The notes beneath the pieces are model-generated. The model searched no databases. It saw only the letters and a list, made by a program, of their open reading frames with translations, and was not told where the DNA came from. Position numbers and translations under genes: made by a program. This document shows, one piece after another, positions 1 through 6,178 of a DNA stretch of 14,783 nucleotides; positions within the stretch are counted from its first letter, which is position 1; every line of letters starts with the position of its first letter. Source of the stretch: Thermoplasmata archaeon (GTDB taxonomy: Archaea; Thermoplasmatota; Thermoplasmata; Thermoplasmatales; Thermoplasmataceae); the NCBI GenBank assembly GCA_021827885.1, contig JAKAUD010000055.1, forward strand, positions 1 to 14,783, in the 5' to 3' direction.

Positions 1-123
1 AAAACCCCTGAGGTCGCCTTCCGTAAGCACCTTAGACGTCACCTCTGCTTCTTCTTTAGCTGCTCCCAGGCTTAGGAGTATTTCCTCTATCCAAGATTTC
101 TCTTGTTCGAACTTCACGTGCAT
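1..123 (-). CDS. Malate/L-lactate dehydrogenase family (Ldh2-type), N-terminal 41 residues only
   Basis: Reading the minus strand from an ATG at 123 gives 41 codons open to the window edge. The peptide starts MHVKFEQEKSWIEEILLSLG and ends VLTEGDLRGF. The family of NAD(P)-dependent malate, (R)-sulfolactate and ureidoglycolate dehydrogenases (YbiC/ComC/AllD type) begins with the same helix pattern and the hallmark ADLRG followed by SHG. The SHG would lie just outside the window. If right, this is a soluble cytosolic 2-hydroxyacid dehydrogenase and marks the housekeeping side of the island boundary. It is transcribed away from the defence genes. Substrate cannot be decided from this fragment. 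The family call rests on a short stretch, so a coincidental match is possible but not likely. Confidence 0.72.
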   Translation of the reverse strand, partial: MHVKFEQEKSWIEEILLSLGAAKEEAEVTSKVLTEGDLRGF

Positions 124-158
124 AACATAATAAATATGAGTTGTATGAAAATCTTCGT

Positions 159-191
159 ATCCTGTAATGATAGATTATAGTCTTACAGGAT
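159..191. promoter_or_regulatory. Inverted repeat upstream of the dehydrogenase gene
   Basis: ATCCTGTAA at 159-167 is exactly reverse-complementary to TTACAGGAT at 183-191, with a 15-base spacer. It lies 36 to 68 bp upstream of the dehydrogenase start and is outside any gene. The size and spacing suit a dimeric regulator operator better than a terminator, because no T-tract follows. The palindrome is seen directly; the regulatory role is inferred. Confidence 0.4.
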
Positions 192-270
192 GATGTGTTT
201 CAGTTTTAAAGCTCGTAACAAATATGGTGTCTGGGTACAAAAAATCATATGGTCCAAAAAGTTGAAAAAA

Positions 271-394
271 TTAAACTGTATTTCGTCTGTAACGTTTCTC
301 GACTTGGTCTATATCCCCCTTGGGTAAATGGGCTTGGCCGTATTCGTTTAATCTTTTGAGCGAATACTGTAAATAACAACTGTTAACACTTTTG
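271..394 (-). pseudogene. Possible C-terminal gene remnant (integrase-like at best)
   Basis: A minus-strand frame is open from an upstream stop at 436-438 down to TAA at 271-273, and its last part encodes AHLPKGDIDQVEKRYRRNTV. There is no convincing start, and its upstream end overlaps the plus-strand nuclease gene. The terminal helix loosely resembles the C-terminus of archaeal tyrosine recombinases (a YTHL-type turn followed by a charged helix), but no catalytic residue can be checked. The 28-bp palindrome at 340-367 lies inside it. It may be the decayed end of a mobile-element integrase, or simply non-coding sequence that reads well by chance. Confidence 0.2.
340..367. repeat. 28-bp imperfect palindrome, copy 1
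   Basis: GTATTCG (340-346) pairs with CGAATAC (361-367) around a T-rich centre. A second 28-bp element with the same ends and the same length lies at 3977-4004; by eye 23 of 28 positions agree. Copy 1 sits about 27 bp before the nuclease start and overlaps a possible TTTAAT box A at 347-352, so it could act as an operator. The second copy sits between two convergent gene ends, where a promoter role makes no sense, so a recombination or mobile-element role is equally possible. Confidence 0.5.
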
Positions 395-976
395 ATGACA
401 TTCTCCTTTATGTGGAATAAGGGGTCTAATTTTGATCAATCCTTCGATTATTTTCTGGAAGGTTTTGGCAACTCAGTCAGGAGGATTAACCTAGAATATA
501 TGGCCATCGAATCAACAGGATGGAATATTCCAAAATACGCGGAGCGAGTGTATTGTTATGAATTGTATCACCAGATGAGAAACATATTTGGAGATAGATA
601 CGAGTACTCGATCAACGGGGAGCTCCCGAAAGGGACTCACGAAATTATTCAAGTCAATAGAAGTCCAGATTTTCTGGTTCATCGCCCTAAATCTATGGCA
701 TCGAATCTTGCGATAATTGAGGTAAAGCCATTCTCGATAGTAAAAGCGTTTTCTAACATTGTGCAAGACCTTAAAAAACTAGGCCTATTTACCGGGGATC
801 AAGCGCACTATCGCTATGGTATCATGCATGTGTACAGCATTGGAATTGGAAAGAAAGAAGAGGAAGATTTGATTGCTAACTTCAAAAGTTTCTTGGAAAA
901 CTTCAGTAGCAAAAAGAAAATACTATTATCTTTGCATACGAGACCAGGGTCCGGACCCTCTTATGTAACTTTATAG
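395..976 (+). CDS. PD-(D/E)XK nuclease-like protein
   Basis: This is a 193-residue soluble protein starting at ATG 395; the TTG immediately before it and an ATG at 410 are alternatives. The core looks like a restriction-endonuclease fold. A helix around residue 50 (ERVYCYELYHQMR) contains a Glu, then come SPDFLV with Asp92 and LAIIEVK with Glu109 and Lys111, which matches the E...D-x(n)-ExK arrangement. No signal peptide or membrane segment is seen. I do not recognise the specific family. It ends with TAG 64 bp before the likely start of a ComEC-like metallo-beta-lactamase gene on the same strand, so the two may form a nucleic-acid-processing pair. DNA or RNA cleavage in defence is an inference from the fold and the neighbourhood. 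The palindrome at 340-367 may regulate it. Confidence 0.68.
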   Translation: MTFSFMWNKGSNFDQSFDYFLEGFGNSVRRINLEYMAIESTGWNIPKYAERVYCYELYHQMRNIFGDRYEYSINGELPKGTHEIIQVNRSPDFLVHRPKSMASNLAIIEVKPFSIVKAFSNIVQDLKKLGLFTGDQAHYRYGIMHVYSIGIGKKEEEDLIANFKSFLENFSSKKKILLSLHTRPGSGPSYVTL

Positions 977-1010
977 TTGACAAAACTTGGTCATCCCTTT
1001 CAGAAATATT

Positions 1011-1016
1011 TTTATA
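1011..1016 (+). promoter_or_regulatory. Archaeal box A (TTTATA) of the MBL gene
   Basis: TTTATA within an AT-rich run (AATATTTTTATAG) is centred about 26 bp upstream of the paired ATG codons at 1038 and 1041. That is the expected box A to transcription start distance, so the transcript should be leaderless and begin at or beside one of those ATGs. This decides against the upstream TTG at 987. Confidence 0.55.
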
Positions 1017-1040
1017 GCGTCAATTATGATCGCATCAATG

Positions 1041-2291
1041 ATGCGCAATTGTGCCAGATTCTCTTTAGAACCAGTTGGGCAGGGACTCTTTTATACTGGA
1101 AAAATAGGGAACTTCAACATGGTCTATGACTGTGGGGAATCGAATGGCCCCAACAAGATAGTAGGTCTTATAAAAGATTATAAGAACAAATTAGGCAATT
1201 CTAAAATCGATATGTTGATTATATCGCACCTGCACTGGGATCATGTCTGCGGCCTTGAAGAACTTATGAAAAGCACTCAAGTCAGATATGTGTTCTTACC
1301 TTACCTGCCTCCGATTCAAAGACTGTTATTGGCTCTAAGTGAATCTGCAAATGCCAACCAATCATACTACAATTTTCTCATTGACCCAGCAGGTTACTTT
1401 GTGGAACGAGGAGTCGAGAAAGTAATTTTGATTAGAGGTGAGAAAGGTGGTGAAGATCTAGGCAAATCTGAACCAAGTGATGATGGCACTTCCAATGATG
1501 GATTTGGCGTTGACTCTGAAGACCTAGATGATGAATCAATCCAACTTCCCAATAATGACGATCTTATGAAGATGGTCAGGGAAAACGATAGTCAGTTACT
1601 AGTAGAAACGTTAAAAACTCGTCTTTTTTTTAAGAGTCATTCTGGATTAATCTCTTTAAAGCATAGGTGGGTTTTCCGATTCTTTGCACCTCCAACAAAC
1701 AAAAACTTGAAGGGATTTGAAGCATGTGTTATGAGAATCCTACCCAAAAAAGGGAAAATAGACCATAAAACGCTCAGTAAAATACTCTCCAGCAAAAGGG
1801 ATCTGGGTAAACTCAAAAGCTGTTATGAAAATACTTTTAAACGGCTTAACGACACCTCTTTGATAGTTTTTCACGGACCAACTAATAAAAATATCTCTTC
1901 ATTCTTATGTCTTTCCAGTACGCCCACAAATATACCTATGAATTACAGGTTTTATCCTTGCAAGAGCTCATTTGAATCAGATGTCAGATTTGGATGGGTA
2001 CTAAATGGAGATGTCGATTTCAATGAGGTACTGACTGCATTTCTTAACCATTTTTCCGATTACTTAGGCCATATGACCCATTTACTTATACCACACCATG
2101 GATCAAAGGGAAATTGGAATTCAAATATCATGAGTAGTGTTGTAAATCCGAGCCATTGGTTCGTATCATTTGGATTGGGCAATCACTATCGTCATCCCAA
2201 CAAAGATGTAATCTCAGAAATTATCACCAAAGGTAATACTGTATCAATTTGTAACGAGATCATGAGAATTGATCAATATGTCTTTACCTGA
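1041..2291 (+). CDS. Standalone ComEC-like metallo-beta-lactamase-fold hydrolase
   Basis: This 416-residue protein starts at ATG 1041 (or 1038), chosen because box A at 1011-1016 predicts a leaderless transcript there. The N-terminus carries the metal-binding motif ISHLHWDHVCGL (His63, His65, Asp67, His68). Near the C-terminus are GWVLNGD, LLIPHHGS (His352-His353) and GNHYRHP (His385). This is the order found in the MBL domain of the competence protein ComEC/Rec2. There is no membrane domain, so it is a soluble relative. Between the metal sites lies a long insert of roughly 240 residues that includes an acidic, low-complexity stretch (SDDGTSNDGFGVDSEDLDD). Family members are metal-dependent nucleases or phosphodiesterases; the substrate here is unknown. 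Its partner is the PD-(D/E)XK protein upstream. Confidence 0.82.
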   Translation: MRNCARFSLEPVGQGLFYTGKIGNFNMVYDCGESNGPNKIVGLIKDYKNKLGNSKIDMLIISHLHWDHVCGLEELMKSTQVRYVFLPYLPPIQRLLLALSESANANQSYYNFLIDPAGYFVERGVEKVILIRGEKGGEDLGKSEPSDDGTSNDGFGVDSEDLDDESIQLPNNDDLMKMVRENDSQLLVETLKTRLFFKSHSGLISLKHRWVFRFFAPPTNKNLKGFEACVMRILPKKGKIDHKTLSKILSSKRDLGKLKSCYENTFKRLNDTSLIVFHGPTNKNISSFLCLSSTPTNIPMNYRFYPCKSSFESDVRFGWVLNGDVDFNEVLTAFLNHFSDYLGHMTHLLIPHHGSKGNWNSNIMSSVVNPSHWFVSFGLGNHYRHPNKDVISEIITKGNTVSICNEIMRIDQYVFT

Positions 2292-2393
2292 CACAAGTGA
2301 TTTGTTCCAAAAAAAAATAATTCATTAATTGGTATTTTCTTTTAGAATTTCCAATTCAGCTAGTCTAATGGGTGAAAGAGTAAAAGGGTCGTT

Positions 2394-2528
2394 TTAACGC
2401 CGTTTATCTATAAACTTTCTTTCTGACTTATCATTGCTTACCGTTGCTAGTCCTTCAAAATCTTTTTGTAATTTCCTCCCCTGGAATACTACCTTCAGTG
2501 TATTGAGTTCTTCTCGTAAAGTTAATCT
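2394..2528 (-). pseudogene. Possible remnant of an unidentified minus-strand gene
   Basis: The 258-bp gap between the MBL gene and the secreted-protein gene has one readable stretch. It is a minus-strand frame, open from a TAG at 2529-2531 to TAA at 2394-2396, encoding a charged helical peptide that ends FIDKRR. There is no ATG, GTG or TTG that would give a convincing start. It may be the tail of a deleted gene or chance. I do not recognise a family. Otherwise the gap shows an A-run just after the MBL stop (about 2310-2318) and nothing else I can support. Confidence 0.2.
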
Positions 2529-2549
2529 CTAATTTCATATCCATTTTGA

Positions 2550-3774
2550 GTGAAAAAGTCTAGAGCCATTTGGACAATTGCCACAATAGTAATTGTGGTT
2601 TCCCTTGTAACAACGAGTTTAGCTTTCTTTTTGCCAGCTTATGCTGAACACAGTGGGGAACTTGAACAGAGCATGGTTGCAACATATGAACAGCCTCCAA
2701 ATGGCTCCTTAAGTATGAATGCAGGAAAATATCAGTTAAAACTATCATCACCAGTAAGTCAATCCATACCAAATTTAGGAATAGAAATAATATCTGATAG
2801 GTCGCAGGCAGTGGGCTATGAAACGAGTATTTCTAGTCTGCAAGCTTTGGGGAGTTCATAGCAGCAAATGGAGATCATGGTATATTATGAAAATAATGGA
2901 TCATTGTGTGCGTTAAACCACGGTAATGATGTCAGCCTCGTTACAGCTGGGGGGCAATATCCGATAGAAAAACTAGTGGCCCAATATTCCGTCGGAACAT
3001 TCACTATTGCCAATGAATATCTTAAGTATGGCATCGACACATCAATAAGATATGCAAAAAATTACGATGAATTAGCAAACTCAGGTTATGGGCTCGAAAA
3101 CGTCTTATCAGCATATAATTTCACAATTTCACCCAAATACGGGCAATCCAGACTCATCGCTTGTTCTACAATCTCAGTCACAAATTTCAGGCATTCAAAT
3201 ATACTTCTCCAACAGCACAACAACTTTCTTGAATGTTGGAAACACGTCTATCAATGTAGCTGGTAGGGAATTGTATATATCGTACTTCTCAGAGATTTCT
3301 ATCAATTTTCTAACGTTCACAAAATCTAACTTCACTTTTCCAGATTCCTTCATTTCTGGCGTTACCTTGGATTTGTTATCCTCGTCAGTGGATTATCTAA
3401 ATGGTACGTCTGTAAGCATTAACGTTACTGGCAATAATCGGGACGTGTATAACTCAACGCAAAATTTTTCGGTACAATCAAGAACACCATTGGTATTCAA
3501 CGTGAATGGTCTTATCAAGAACAAGAAACCATACCTGCAGTACGACATTTCAGCGGGGTTCTCTCAAGTTTATCTTAATGGAACTGCACTTTTTAAGACC
3601 CCACAAGAATATAAACACTCACCAGCCTATAGGGAAATAGTTACGCTTATAGAAGGAGGTTTGATCGGCGCTATTATTCCAACCATTATAGAAACGATTA
3701 AAGTAGACACCCTTTCAAACTATAATGCCATCAATAAAGCTAACAAAGGTCTCGAAAAAGCTAAAAAGAGATAA
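2550..3774 (+). pseudogene. Secreted, sequon-rich surface protein gene broken by an amber stop and a frameshift
   Basis: Translation starts at GTG 2550 with a typical signal peptide: basic KKSR, a hydrophobic core, then a PAYA/EHS cleavage site near residue 32. The frame hits TAG at 2859-2861 and carries on, still in frame, as QQMEIMVYYENNGSL. Near 3132-3138 (CCCAAAT) the sensible reading moves to the +1 frame: ignoring one A gives SPNTGNPDSSLVLQSQSQ and an open run to TAA at 3774. Repaired, the product would be about 407 residues. The second half has at least eight N-x-S/T sequons (NST, NTS, NFT, NGT, NVT, NST, NFS, NGT), as in glycosylated archaeal surface proteins. A weakly hydrophobic stretch near the C-terminus (GGLIGAIIPTIIETI) could be an anchor. 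Family unknown. It could be a true pseudogene or carry sequence errors. Confidence 0.72.
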
Positions 3775-3801
3775 GCGAAGAATCGATCGTTGACAAAGTC
3801 A

Positions 3802-3822
3802 TCTTTCTTCTTTTAAGAAAGA
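3802..3822 (+). terminator. Hairpin after the secreted-protein gene
   Basis: TCTTTCTT (3802-3809) and AAGAAAGA (3815-3822) form an 8-bp perfect stem with a 5-base loop, beginning 27 bases past the TAA of the secreted-protein gene. There is no long T-tract behind it. A transcript-end or RNA-stability role is inferred from position only. Confidence 0.35.
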
Positions 3823-3976
3823 AGTCTTTACGGGAATATGATCTTTCTCAGAAGCGGTCAAAGACAACTTTCATTAAAACGAATCGACAAGAGTAGGGGA
3901 TTCATTTCTCCTGCAATGTTTATGTCGAGTTTTACGTCTATATTGTGATACCTTGTTCATGAACGCAAAACTTCTT

Positions 3977-4004
3977 GTATTCGTTTGTTTTTTTAAACGA
4001 ATAC
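3977..4004. repeat. 28-bp palindrome, copy 2
   Basis: GTATTCGTTT (3977-3986) and AAACGAATAC (3995-4004) are perfect 10-bp inverted arms around GTTTTTTT. The element lies between the 3' end of the secreted-protein pseudogene (plus) and that of the HEPN gene (minus, stop at 4014-4016). It could end transcription from either side. It resembles copy 1 at 340-367 in length, ends and orientation. The rest of 3775-4013 shows no gene. Confidence 0.55.
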
Positions 4005-4013
4005 TAACCACAG

Positions 4014-4651
4014 CTATCTTATTTGCGTAATTGACTGATAAAAGCTACGAATGAAGTCACTTATCATTTGAAGCTCCTCAGACGTTGGTTTCCTACCCTC
4101 GTGCAACACCTTGTTTCTTATTCTGTAGAAAGAGTCGGCAAAAAGACTATTTATCTCTGTACCTTTTTTTTTGCTGCAATTTCGGAAAGTGTCTTTACCT
4201 TATCCTGAAACTGAAGGTTGTTCACTTTACTTGATTCTATCCTTAATTGAGTTAATTTCTGATTTATCATTATTTCAAGTATTGAAAGAAAGATAGCAGC
4301 GGATTCCCATTCTTCATGTAGACCTAATGAGAATAAAAGTTCCTAATGGGGTGCTAAAAAATCTCTGGTTTCTGGATTTGGTGATATAAAAGAACTTGCT
4401 ACTTTAAGAAGTTTCTGAAACATTTCAGAATAATTAATTATAAAGGGAATGCAAACGGAATACATCATCTGAAAGGCTATCCTCAGCTCTTCAATTGATA
4501 CAGTTTCAGGATCGCCGGAGCGAAGCATATCAGTCATTGGTTGTTGTATTTCTTTAAGCATCTCTTTAAGTTCCTGATAGCGTTTCGCTATAGTTTTTGT
4601 GGGCATTACGTTTTGGGGTTTCTCAAGGAGTTCCTTCAGCGAGTTAACCAT
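4014..4651 (-). pseudogene. HEPN-domain protein gene interrupted by an amber codon and an A9 frameshift
   Basis: From ATG 4651 (an in-frame TTG lies at 4681) the minus strand encodes 102 helical residues ending RDFLAPH, then TAG at 4343-4345. The same frame continues directly with ELLFSLGLHEEWESAAIFLS to a run of nine A (T4164-T4172 on the plus strand). Moving -1 at that run, which contains the slippery heptamer AAAAAAG, continues as GTEINSLFADSFYRIRNKVL and ends at TAG 4014-4016. The last part, FYRIRNKVLHEGRKPTSEE, has the R-x4-H signature of HEPN ribonuclease domains. Repaired length is about 212 residues. HEPN proteins are RNases in toxin, abortive-infection and CRISPR contexts. The N-terminal half is unrecognised. 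Most likely an inactivated defence gene; readthrough plus -1 frameshifting, or assembly errors, are alternatives. Confidence 0.65.
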
Positions 4652-4853
4652 GAAGAATAAGCTTACGACCCTTCCCGACAAGTTCTGTGTTTTACGAGAA
4701 AGATAGTGTACTGAATCTGCTGTGAAATTAAAAAAAAGTCCTGCGCAATTACCAAATAAACGTTAGAACGGGACGGAAAAATCTTTTTGGTTAGTATTCA
4801 CCAGACATAGCAATTTTAACCTTTTGTCAAAACTTGTGAACATAATTCCAACA

Positions 4854-5609
4854 TTATTTAGATAATAGAATGAATTTTATCACAAAGTCTTCTGTTATGG
4901 TTGCATATCTCCAAAGCACAATGTCAACTACAGGGATAGTATCTCCGGTTCTTTCCCCTATATAGCTACAAAGTGTCTGGACGCTTGAAATATTAAGTTC
5001 TTTAACAAGTCTAGACAGATGTCTATCGGGTTTCGCAACATGTACCCCGATATTCTTAGCTAAATGAAAATACGTGATTGGTCCAATATATGGGAATTCC
5101 ATCAATATCTTTTCCGGAGTCTCCATTATTGATTTCTTTATTACTTCGAAACCATAGGTAGAGATTATGCGGGATGTTTGCAAGATGGCGTCAATCTTTT
5201 TATTATTGGCAAAGATTTCGAAAGCTGTCTCTCTGCAAAGGTCTTCATTTTTTGTGATCATTTCTGCTGATTTCCAGTTATAAAATATTTGAGAAAATTT
5301 TTGAAATACAGTGCGAACAACTTTTTCTTTCATGCCTGAAGATAAAGTTACCCATGCATGCTCACGGAGAAAGGTACTTTCTGTGAGTTGTTCTATGTTT
5401 ACCGTACTTTGCCATTCTATTTCAGCTTTGAAACCCGCGTTTATAACTAATTTTTTACATTTCCTATATCCTTCCACTATGTCTAGTCCGCAGTTAACAA
5501 GTGATTCGTAATCTTCTCTACTGGATATGTTTGATTTTACTGAAGAACCGACATTATGAATTTGCCATTTATCTTCCTTTAGATGAACAAGAGATGAATT
5601 AGAAGTCAT
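4854..5609 (-). CDS. OGG-fold helix-hairpin-helix protein of a type IV CBASS cassette
   Basis: This 251-residue soluble protein starts at ATG 5609, which overlaps the exonuclease stop as ATGA (4 bp), so it is translationally coupled. Residues 171-200 (EFPYIGPITYFHLAKNIGVH then VAKPDRHLSR) form a helix-hairpin-helix followed by the GPD-type loop, with Asp195 in the place of the catalytic Asp of HhH-GPD DNA glycosylases. At the position of the Schiff-base Lys of OGG1 (PGVGTK) this protein has Ile (YIGPI), so a lyase reaction by the usual route is not expected. OGG-fold proteins next to QueC and a CD-NTase define type IV CBASS. The role could be removal of, or binding to, a modified base; this is inferred. 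Last gene of the operon; about 200 bp to the HEPN start. Confidence 0.8.
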   Translation of the reverse strand: MTSNSSLVHLKEDKWQIHNVGSSVKSNISSREDYESLVNCGLDIVEGYRKCKKLVINAGFKAEIEWQSTVNIEQLTESTFLREHAWVTLSSGMKEKVVRTVFQKFSQIFYNWKSAEMITKNEDLCRETAFEIFANNKKIDAILQTSRIISTYGFEVIKKSIMETPEKILMEFPYIGPITYFHLAKNIGVHVAKPDRHLSRLVKELNISSVQTLCSYIGERTGDTIPVVDIVLWRYATITEDFVIKFILLSK

Positions 5610-6178
5610 TGCTTATCGCGGTTCCATTTAAGTAATCGCTCGAAAATGATCGACTGCGAAATAGCATCACTCAACGCGTTATGCTTTTCTTTGTTCTCCA
5701 CTTTTAGCCATTCAGGCAGATTATTTGAGGAAGTCTTGTTCCACGCTATACCTGCTGCACCCATAAAGTAAGCTTTAATGTCAATTGCATTTATTCCAAA
5801 TGGATTGGAACCAGTGTAAACATGAAAATACCAATTTATAAATTGCCAGTCAAACGGAGCATTAAAACCTACGAAAATTGGAATTTTATTGTTAGAAATA
5901 TACTCAATCCATTCAGCAAAGGATTTAAGAGCTGTTCCAGGCTCACGTCCTGCAGACTTTAGATGGTCGAAACTAAGACCACTAATTCCAATTGCTTCTG
6001 GAACAAATGAATCGTTGATCGGTTTAATCTCGGAATAAAAGTTTCTACTGGTATCACCCACTACGCACGCCCCGAGCGAGAGCATGCTATATTTAGACGG
6101 AATCGGGCCAGAGGCTTCTATGTCTACGGATATATAGATCTCGCTTGTATTGTTTACATTCTGTTTTAGCGATTTCAT
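5606..6178 (-). CDS. DEDDh-type 3'-5' exonuclease
   Basis: This 190-residue single-domain protein has all three exonuclease motifs: ISVDIEASGP (Asp19, Glu21), GFNAPFDWQF (Asp110) and HNALSDAISQ (His166, Asp171). This is the DEDDh arrangement of DnaQ/RNase T/oligoribonuclease-like enzymes, two-metal 3'-5' hydrolysis of DNA or RNA. The length suits a standalone domain. The start ATG overlaps the TGA of the upstream SLOG/TIR-like gene (ATGA), with AGGAT six bases before it as a possible ribosome site. The 3' end overlaps the OGG-fold gene the same way. Placed inside a CBASS operon it could trim invader DNA or RNA, hydrolyse linear nucleotide signals, or prepare ends for the OGG-fold partner; the sequence does not choose among these. 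Confidence 0.85.
   Translation of the reverse strand: MKSLKQNVNNTSEIYISVDIEASGPIPSKYSMLSLGACVVGDTSRNFYSEIKPINDSFVPEAIGISGLSFDHLKSAGREPGTALKSFAEWIEYISNNKIPIFVGFNAPFDWQFINWYFHVYTGSNPFGINAIDIKAYFMGAAGIAWNKTSSNNLPEWLKVENKEKHNALSDAISQSIIFERLLKWNRDKQ

Noticed and set aside
512..766. Minus-strand frame antisense to the nuclease gene, and similar antisense frames inside MBL, OGG, SLOG and mod genes
   Set aside because: Each lies wholly within a motif-supported gene on the other strand and shows no protein-like features of its own.
2859..4345. Reassigned TAG (pyrrolysine) as the reason for two in-frame amber codons
   Set aside because: TAG also ends the nuclease, PfkB-NDT and mod genes at sensible places, and both amber-bearing genes also have frameshifts.
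4789..4799. GGTTAGTATTC as a third, inverted copy of the palindrome flank (compare 3999-4009)
   Set aside because: Only 11 bases match and no palindrome is formed; a match of this length is expected by chance in a window of this size.
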